This document shows, piece by piece, positions 6,391 through 11,022 of a stretch of 11,022 nt of DNA. Made by a program: the position numbers and the translations under genes. How positions within the stretch are numbered: position 1 is the stretch's first letter; the number at the start of each line of letters is the position of its first letter. The stretch is from Marinosulfonomonas sp. GTDB lineage: Bacteria; Pseudomonadota; Alphaproteobacteria; Rhodobacterales; Rhodobacteraceae. The notes under the pieces were generated by a model. It was not told the origin of the DNA. It saw only the letters and a program-made list of their open reading frames with translations, and did not search any database. The stretch is taken from positions 1-11,022 of the forward strand of contig JALSJL010000419.1 in NCBI GenBank assembly GCA_026989405.1. Direction: 5' to 3'.

Positions 6391-8121
6391 TCAGACAGGC
6401 AATCCGACGACAAATCGCGCGCCCAGCGGTTCCGAACCGATATCGGCATCGGTGGGCCGGATGTTTTCGGCCCAGATCACACCGCCGTGGGCCTCGACGA
6501 TCTGCTTGGATATCGCCAGGCCAAGCCCGGAATTGTCACCAAACTGAGAGTCTGGCCGTGAGGTATAGAACCGGTTGAAGATTTTTGTCAGCGCCTCTTC
6601 GGGGATGCCGGGCCCGGTGTCTTCCACAACGATCAGAACCCGGTTTTCACGTTTGCGTGCCCAGACCCGAATGGCATCGCCATCTTCGCAAAAAGAGATC
6701 GCATTGGTGATCAGGTTCACAAAAACCTGCGCAAGCCGCGCCTCCAGCCCCTGAATGACGATCGGCGTCTGGGGCATGTCGGTTATGAATTCAATACCCT
6801 TCCTGCGCGCTTCTTCGCCAAGATGGTTTGTGATGTTGGTCAGCATCTTGAGAAGATCGAAAGACTCTTCTTCTTCTTTCACAAGCTCACTGTCCAGACG
6901 CGAGGCATTTGAAATGTCGCTGACCAACCGGTCCAGGCGCCGCACATCATGTTCAATGACATTCAGCAGCCGATCGCGCTGATCCTCGCGTTTTGCGACG
7001 CGCAACGTGCCCACCGCCGAGCGCAGCGACGCCAGAGGATTCTTGATTTCATGCGCCACATCCGCCGCAAACTGCTCATTGGCATCAATGCGTTCATAAA
7101 GCGCCGCGACCATGCCGCGCAGAGCGCTGGAAAGTCGACCGATTTCATCCGGTCGCCCGGAAAGATCGGGGATCCGCACGCGCCCGGGGCCGACCTTGCG
7201 AGAATTGTTGTCGCGCCCCACCTCGGCCGCCGCCGCCAGATCGGACAGCGGGTTTGCCACCGTCGACGCCAGCACCAGGCTCAGGCCAATTGAGACCAGG
7301 ATGGCAATCACGAACATCTGCAAGACCTGCTCGCGCTCATTGCGCACCAGTTCGTCTATCTCACCGGCGGCACTCAGAACGGCGATCGCACCGACAGGTT
7401 CATCGCCCCGCATGATTGGTGTGGTCACGGAAAACACCGCGCCATCCGTGTCGCCCCGGCTGATATTGACCCGCGTAACGCCCGAAAAGGCCGACGGCAT
7501 GACCTGTCGCGCATAGGCTTCGGGGTCATACTCGGATTCTGCCCCGGACGGCGGCGAAAGAACCGATGATATCCCCTCCCACACCGCATTCAGGAAATCG
7601 GTGATGAAGGTCGTCCGCTCCTGGTCGGTCAGTCCCAGGATCGGCTCTACATTCTCGCGCGCAATTCCCGTTTCCTTGGCCAGGAGCTGGCCGTCGGGGG
7701 AAAACACGAAAACCTCGGATCCTGGACGAAGATCAAGCCCCGCAAGCGTGGTAGCCACATCGGGCAGACCTTCGGCCTGCAGGTCATCCTTGCCCAGAAC
7801 GTCCAACTGCGCCTCGAGCACATCGGCCACAAGTTCGGCCTCGATGATCAGGCCGTTTTCCCATTGATAGACCAGGCTGTCGCGAAACGGGTTGAGATAC
7901 AGCACGCCGGCGACAAGCACGATCAGCGCCAGCAAATTGAATGTCACGATCTTGCGCGCCAGCGGAGACCGGTTGATCGAAATCAGGCCACGTCTGGCAC
8001 GCCGCGCGCGAACCTCAGAATCCGAAGTGGTGTGAGGGGCAATCCAATCATCGCCCAGGACGATATCAGCGCCCCTGGTTGTTTCAGATTTCCGCACGTC
8101 TATCCTCGACGCGAACGTCAT
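6391..8121 (-). CDS. chvG: Sensor histidine kinase ChvG (BvrS/ExoS type)
   Basis: A 576-residue inner-membrane histidine kinase that phosphorylates ChvI. There is a ~57-residue cytoplasmic N-terminus rich in arginine near residues 38-57, a first membrane helix (about 58-77), a periplasmic sensor domain (about 78-267), a second helix (about 268-290), HAMP, then the dimerisation domain with the phospho-accepting His357 in FAADVAHEIKNPLASLR. The ATPase domain has the N box VNLITNA (468-474), G1 DTGPGIP (501-507), F box IFNRFYT (514-520) and G2 SGLGLAIS (531-538). In rhizobia, Brucella and Agrobacterium this kinase responds to acid or envelope stress, with the periplasmic ExoR as inhibitor; ExoR is not in the window. 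The start overlaps the chvI stop by one base (TAATG). All catalytic residues are present. Confidence 0.94.
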   Translation of the reverse strand: MTFASRIDVRKSETTRGADIVLGDDWIAPHTTSDSEVRARRARRGLISINRSPLARKIVTFNLLALIVLVAGVLYLNPFRDSLVYQWENGLIIEAELVADVLEAQLDVLGKDDLQAEGLPDVATTLAGLDLRPGSEVFVFSPDGQLLAKETGIARENVEPILGLTDQERTTFITDFLNAVWEGISSVLSPPSGAESEYDPEAYARQVMPSAFSGVTRVNISRGDTDGAVFSVTTPIMRGDEPVGAIAVLSAAGEIDELVRNEREQVLQMFVIAILVSIGLSLVLASTVANPLSDLAAAAEVGRDNNSRKVGPGRVRIPDLSGRPDEIGRLSSALRGMVAALYERIDANEQFAADVAHEIKNPLASLRSAVGTLRVAKREDQRDRLLNVIEHDVRRLDRLVSDISNASRLDSELVKEEEESFDLLKMLTNITNHLGEEARRKGIEFITDMPQTPIVIQGLEARLAQVFVNLITNAISFCEDGDAIRVWARKRENRVLIVVEDTGPGIPEEALTKIFNRFYTSRPDSQFGDNSGLGLAISKQIVEAHGGVIWAENIRPTDADIGSEPLGARFVVGLPV

Positions 8122-8822
8122 TATTCTTCGTTATACCGATACCCGATTCCGTAAAGAGTCTCGATCGCGCCGAAGGTATCGTCCACCGTGCGCATCTTTT
8201 TCCGCAACCGCTTGATGTGGCTGTCGATTGTCCGGTCGTCCACATAGACCTGGTCATCATAGGCCACATCCATCAACTGATCGCGGCTCTTGACGAACCC
8301 GGGACGCTGCGCCAGGGCCTGAAGCAACAGGAATTCTGTCACGGTAAGTGAGACATTCTTGCCTTTCCAGCTGACGGAATGCCGAAGCGGATCCATCGTC
8401 AGTTCGCCGCGCACCATGACCTTGTTTTCATCGCCATCCGGCCGTTCGCCGGTTTCAATGGCTTCCTGCCGACGCAGCAATGCCCGAATACGCTCGACAA
8501 GCAGACGCTGCGAAAATGGTTTCTTGACGTAATCGTCCGCCCCCATTCGAAGGCCAAGCACTTCGTCGATCTCATCGTCCTTGGAGGTCAGGAAAATAAC
8601 CGGCATGTCAGATTTCTGCCGCAGCCGCTGCAGCAGATCCATGCCGTCCATGCGGGGCATCTTGATGTCGAGAACCGCCATGTCGGGCAGCTTCTTGTTG
8701 AAAGCATCCAGTGCCGCCTGCCCGTCATTGTATGTTTCCACCTCGAAACCTTCGGCTTCCAGCGTCATCGCCACGGAAGTCAAAATGTTCCGATCATCGT
8801 CTACAAGTGCTATTCTGGACAT
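8121..8822 (-). CDS. chvI: Response regulator ChvI (OmpR family)
   Basis: A 233-residue OmpR/PhoB-type response regulator. The receiver domain (about 1-118) has the acidic pocket D8-D10, the phosphorylation site D52 (VLDIKMP), T79 and K101 (VKKPF). The C-terminal winged helix (about 130-230) shows the recognition-helix region DRTIDSHIKRLRKKMR and ends GYRYNEE. The ATG at 8822 is preceded by AGGGA. It is the first gene of the minus-strand operon and is immediately followed by its kinase chvG. The regulated genes are inferred from relatives (envelope, exopolysaccharide, acid adaptation). The divergent pckA and the downstream PTS genes place it at a junction of envelope sensing and carbon control. 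Confidence 0.96.
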   Translation of the reverse strand: MSRIALVDDDRNILTSVAMTLEAEGFEVETYNDGQAALDAFNKKLPDMAVLDIKMPRMDGMDLLQRLRQKSDMPVIFLTSKDDEIDEVLGLRMGADDYVKKPFSQRLLVERIRALLRRQEAIETGERPDGDENKVMVRGELTMDPLRHSVSWKGKNVSLTVTEFLLLQALAQRPGFVKSRDQLMDVAYDDQVYVDDRTIDSHIKRLRKKMRTVDDTFGAIETLYGIGYRYNEE

Positions 8823-8863
8823 GATCCATCCCTATTCTGCTCAGACAATCTTATTTTTCAGGC

Positions 8864-8892
8864 ATATTCCCGCTTCCGACACATGGAATCAA
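8864..8892 (-). promoter_or_regulatory. Candidate promoter of the chvI operon
   Basis: Reading the minus strand, TTGATT (8892-8887) and GAATAT (8869-8864) are separated by 17 bp and lie about 40-70 bp before the chvI ATG. The -35 matches well at its first four bases; the -10 is poor. This is a by-eye suggestion only. Confidence 0.3.
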
Positions 8893-8997
8893 CTGCAATC
8901 TGCGAATCAGCAGGGATGCAAGCCCATTCCAGACCACATTTTGATAAAACTTGGCTAATATGACTCAGATTTCGAGATTGGTGACAAAAAACGGCCT

Positions 8998-9033
8998 GAT
9001 GATTGCGCTAACGCCCCGATGGTTGCGCTAACT
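8998..9033 (+). promoter_or_regulatory. Tandem LacI-type operator candidates upstream of pckA
   Basis: The 15-mer GATGATTGCGCTAAC (8998-9012) recurs with one change at 9018-9032, giving a repeat period of exactly 20 bp, close to two helical turns. The 14-mers at 9000-9013 and 9020-9033 each match the palindrome TGTTAGCGCTAACA, a common LacI-family operator form, at 11 of 14 positions. In Sinorhizobium meliloti pckA is controlled by PckR, a LacI-family regulator, which makes a related factor plausible. Repeat and spacing are seen directly; the binding protein is inferred. Confidence 0.6.
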
Positions 9034-9038
9034 GCGCA

Positions 9039-9052
9039 AAACAGTCCTGTTT
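9039..9052 (+). promoter_or_regulatory. Palindrome AAACAG-TC-CTGTTT before pckA
   Basis: A perfect 6-bp inverted repeat with a 2-bp centre sits directly after the second operator candidate and overlaps the proposed -35 of pckA. It could be a separate repressor site. It is not followed by a T run, so it is not a convincing terminator. Confidence 0.4.
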
Positions 9053-9077
9053 CGCTTTGATTTCTGCATGTTATAGC
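9048..9077 (+). promoter_or_regulatory. Candidate pckA promoter (extended -10)
   Basis: TG-T-TATAGC (9069-9077) forms an extended -10, with a weak -35 TGTTTC (9048-9053) 18 bp upstream. Transcription would start near 9084, leaving about 90 nt of leader. The repeat array lies just upstream of or over the -35. No experimental support is available. Confidence 0.3.
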
Positions 9078-9173
9078 CATCGCAAAACGCACCACCAGGT
9101 GACACCGGTTGGAAACCGCCGGAAACTGCCACGCACCACAACAAAGCGGCCAAACGGCACAGGAGCAACCGAC

Positions 9174-10775
9174 ATGAAAACTGGACATGTGAACCCGGAT
9201 TTCGAACTGGAAAAACAAGAGATCACGGGCCTGGACACCGTGTCCTACAATCTTCTCGAGCCACAACTTGTGCAGGCGGCGCTGCAGCGCGGCGAAGCCA
9301 CGTTGGGGCGCGGTGGGGCCGTGCTGGTCAGCACCGGGCAGTTTACCGGCCGCTCTCCGAACGACAAATTCGTGGTGCGCACGCCGGATGTCGAGGATGA
9401 TATCTGGTGGGAAAACAATCAGCCGATGGACCCGGACGCCTTTGATCGCCTGCAGGCCGACATGCTTGAGCACATGAAGGGCCGCGACTACTTTGTGCAG
9501 GATCTGTTCGGCGGCGCTGACCCCGCGAACCGTCTGGATGTGCGCGTGATAACCGAACTGGCTTGGCACGCGCTGTTTGCCCGGACAATGCTGCGCCGCC
9601 CCGAGCGCGAGGAACTCGATGGGTTCGTTGCCGATTTCACCATCATCAATTCACCCAGTTTCAAGGCCGACCCTGCCCGTCACGGCTGCCGCAGCGAAAC
9701 CGTGATCGCGTTGAACTTCGAAAAGAAACTGATCCTGATCGGCAACACGGAGTATGCCGGGGAAATCAAGAAATCCGTGTTCACCCTTCTGAACTACATC
9801 CTGCCCGGCAAGGGGATCATGGCGATGCACTGTTCGGCCAATCATGCGCCGGGAAACCCGGTGGATACGGCGGTGTTCTTTGGCCTTTCCGGGACCGGAA
9901 AAACCACGTTGTCCGCTGACCCTTCCCGCGTTCTTATTGGCGATGACGAACATGGCTGGTCCGATCGCGGCACGTTCAATTTCGAGGGGGGTTGCTATGC
10001 CAAGACGATCAACCTGTCGCCAGAGGCCGAGCCGGAAATCTTTGCGACCACCAGCAAATTCGGCACGATCATCGAGAACATGGTGTTCGATCCGGAAACC
10101 CTGGAACTGGACTTCGAAGATGACAGCCTGACGGCGAACATGCGCTGCGCCTACCCGCTTGACTATATCTCGAACGCGTCCGACACCGCCCTGGGCGGGC
10201 ATCCGAAAAACATCATCATGCTGACCTGCGATGCCTTTGGCGTCCTGCCTCCGATCGCCCGCCTGACCCCGGCCCAGGCGATGTATCACTTCTTGTCCGG
10301 CTTCACCTCCAAGGTTGCCGGAACCGAGCGAGGCGTGACCGAGCCCGAACCGACATTCTCGACCTGTTTCGGCGCTCCTTTCATGCCGCGGCGCCCCGAA
10401 GTCTACGGCAACCTGCTGCGCGACAAGATCGCAAAACATGGTGCAACCTGCTGGCTGGTCAACACCGGTTGGACGGGCGGAGCCTATGGAACCGGCACGC
10501 GAATGCCGATCAAGGCAACGCGGGCGCTGCTCAGCGCCGCGCTTGACGGCTCACTTGCCGAAGCCAAATTCCGCAAGGATCCGAACTTTGGCTTTGATGT
10601 TCCGGTCAGCGTTCCGGGTCTCGACGACGCGCTTCTCGACCCGCGCCAAACCTGGTCGGACCCGGACGCTTATGACCGTCAGGCCCAAAAGCTGGTGGAA
10701 ATGTTTGCCGACAACTTTGGCAAATATGCCGACTACATTGACGAGGACGTCAAGGCCGTCGCAATCGGCCAATAG
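9174..10775 (+). CDS. pckA: Phosphoenolpyruvate carboxykinase (ATP)
   Basis: A 533-residue ATP-dependent PEP carboxykinase that converts oxaloacetate and ATP to PEP, CO2 and ADP, the entry step of gluconeogenesis from TCA-cycle intermediates. Visible features are the substrate-binding arginine R60 in FTGRSPNDKFVV, the active-site YAGEIKKS (194-201), MHCSAN with the metal-ligand histidine H219, the P-loop GLSGTGKTT (237-245), the kinase-2 motif IGDDEHGW (255-262) and NFEGGCYAKTI (269-279). Length and motifs are intact. The start at 9174 is chosen because AGGAG lies 8 nt upstream and the protein then begins like its relatives; the in-frame extension to 9057 is rejected. It is monocistronic, with a hairpin 11 bp after the stop, and divergent from chvI. 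A tandem operator array upstream suggests tight carbon-source control. Confidence 0.98.
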   Translation: MKTGHVNPDFELEKQEITGLDTVSYNLLEPQLVQAALQRGEATLGRGGAVLVSTGQFTGRSPNDKFVVRTPDVEDDIWWENNQPMDPDAFDRLQADMLEHMKGRDYFVQDLFGGADPANRLDVRVITELAWHALFARTMLRRPEREELDGFVADFTIINSPSFKADPARHGCRSETVIALNFEKKLILIGNTEYAGEIKKSVFTLLNYILPGKGIMAMHCSANHAPGNPVDTAVFFGLSGTGKTTLSADPSRVLIGDDEHGWSDRGTFNFEGGCYAKTINLSPEAEPEIFATTSKFGTIIENMVFDPETLELDFEDDSLTANMRCAYPLDYISNASDTALGGHPKNIIMLTCDAFGVLPPIARLTPAQAMYHFLSGFTSKVAGTERGVTEPEPTFSTCFGAPFMPRRPEVYGNLLRDKIAKHGATCWLVNTGWTGGAYGTGTRMPIKATRALLSAALDGSLAEAKFRKDPNFGFDVPVSVPGLDDALLDPRQTWSDPDAYDRQAQKLVEMFADNFGKYADYIDEDVKAVAIGQ

Positions 10776-10785
10776 ATTTCGGGCA

Positions 10786-10813
10786 AGGCCGCGCTGCACC
10801 TGCGCGGCCTTTG
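10786..10813 (+). terminator. Hairpin terminator after pckA
   Basis: A perfect 9-bp stem, AGGCCGCGC (10786-10794) with GCGCGGCCT (10802-10810), has a 7-nt loop and a short TTT at 10810-10812. The T run is weak but the stem is strong. It lies between the convergent ends of pckA and the TauE/SafE gene and might act on both strands (AAA on the other side). Confidence 0.7.
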
Positions 10814-10821
10814 CGTCCAGC

Positions 10822-11022
10822 CTACCCGGCCACCCCGCGCCGGATCAGGTTGAGGCCGGCCAGAACCAGGACAACCAGCGTCGCGCGGCGAAACCGTTCC
10901 TGGTCAAGCCGGTCATGGACCGCAAACCCAAGCCCCATGCCAACAAGAGCGGGCACCACAAGCGCGCCCGAAAGCCAAACGGTCTGAGCGTTCATGACGC
11001 CGGACTTCAAATGCGACGCCAG
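10822..11022 (-). CDS. TauE/SafE-family membrane permease (C-terminal end, cut by window)
   Basis: Only the last 66 residues are present; the frame is open to the right edge and the codon at 11010 is TTG, not a real start. Two hydrophobic segments are visible, around TVWLSGALVVPALVGMGLGFAV and LVVLVLAGLNLI. The layout SG ... P-ALVGMGLG ... RFRRATLVVLVLAGLNLIRR is typical of the end of TauE/SafE (DUF81) transporters, which move sulfonates, sulfite or organic acids across the inner membrane. The substrate cannot be told from this piece. It converges with pckA across the hairpin at 10786-10813. Confidence 0.75.
   Translation of the reverse strand: MASHLKSGVMNAQTVWLSGALVVPALVGMGLGFAVHDRLDQERFRRATLVVLVLAGLNLIRRGVAG

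Larger units (their letters stand above)
8823..9173. other. 351-bp divergent control region between chvI and pckA
   Basis: No gene is supported here. The left half holds a candidate chvI promoter. The middle (about 8998-9052) is a dense group of repeats: a 15-bp direct repeat with 20-bp period and an adjacent palindrome. The stretch 9054-9083 holds a possible pckA promoter, and the rest to 9173 would be a leader of about 90 nt containing a minor 5-bp hairpin (9106-9118) and the pckA ribosome-binding site. An in-frame upward extension of pckA to 9057 exists but does not resemble PEP carboxykinase. Confidence 0.7.

Noticed and set aside
9106..9118. Small hairpin CGGTT-GGA-AACCG in the pckA leader, considered as a riboswitch or attenuator
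   Set aside because: A 5-bp stem alone, with no terminator, anti-terminator or leader peptide around it.
9057..9173. 39-codon N-terminal extension of pckA
   Set aside because: The peptide is basic and unrelated to PEP carboxykinase, while the ATG at 9174 has a good AGGAG and yields the usual family length.
9651..10439. 262-codon open frame antisense to pckA, and similar ones antisense to hbdA (2401-3219)
   Set aside because: Shadows of clearly real genes; composition rich in R, G, H and Q with no domain pattern.

Overview
The window is a stretch of GC-rich chromosome from an alphaproteobacterium, most likely a Rhodobacterales/Roseobacter-group member. The support is protein resemblance (EtfAB, HbdA, a DUF6473-type protein, ChvI/ChvG, a short HprK, a 533-residue ATP-dependent PEP carboxykinase) and the gene order chvI-chvG-hprK-rapZ-EIIA(Man)-ptsH divergent from pckA, an arrangement known in alphaproteobacteria such as Rhizobiales and Rhodobacterales. 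Genus cannot be read from the sequence alone. No mobile element, CRISPR array, tRNA or rRNA was seen.

Left part (1-3351): the 3' part of etfB overlaps etfA by one base (TAATG), and a strong hairpin terminator follows. A minus-strand gene for a DUF6473-like protein comes next. Divergent from it is hbdA, 3-hydroxybutyryl-CoA dehydrogenase. EtfAB takes electrons from acyl-CoA dehydrogenases and HbdA oxidises 3-hydroxyacyl-CoA, so this is a fatty-acid / butyrate / PHB-type acyl-CoA oxidation neighbourhood.

Central part (3364-8822, all minus strand): transcription runs chvI -> chvG -> hprK -> rapZ -> EIIA(Man) -> ptsH -> lysophospholipid acyltransferase-like gene. Junctions are very tight (1-bp, 1-bp and 4-bp overlaps, otherwise 14-41 bp gaps), so this looks like one long operon. 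It joins an envelope/acid-type two-component system (ChvG kinase, ChvI regulator) to a regulatory phosphotransferase branch: HPr with both His15 and Ser46, the HPr kinase/phosphorylase that acts on Ser46, a lone EIIA of the mannose family, and RapZ. No EIIB or EIIC sugar permease is present, so the PTS genes here look regulatory rather than transport genes. The operon ends tail-to-tail with hbdA, 12 bp apart.

Right part (8823-11022): a 351-bp divergent control region separates chvI from pckA (gluconeogenic PEP carboxykinase). About 140-175 bp before the pckA start it holds a 15-bp direct repeat with a period of 20 bp. Each copy matches a LacI-family-type palindrome at 11 of 14 positions, and a separate palindrome follows directly. 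This is the most interesting non-coding structure in the window. After pckA there is a hairpin terminator, then the 3' end of a minus-strand TauE/SafE-type permease gene cut by the window edge.

No wholly new system was found. The points most worth checking are the tandem operator array of pckA, the DUF6473 protein as a possible SGNH-like fold, a PhaR-like site over the hbdA promoter, and the uncertain start of the acyltransferase gene.
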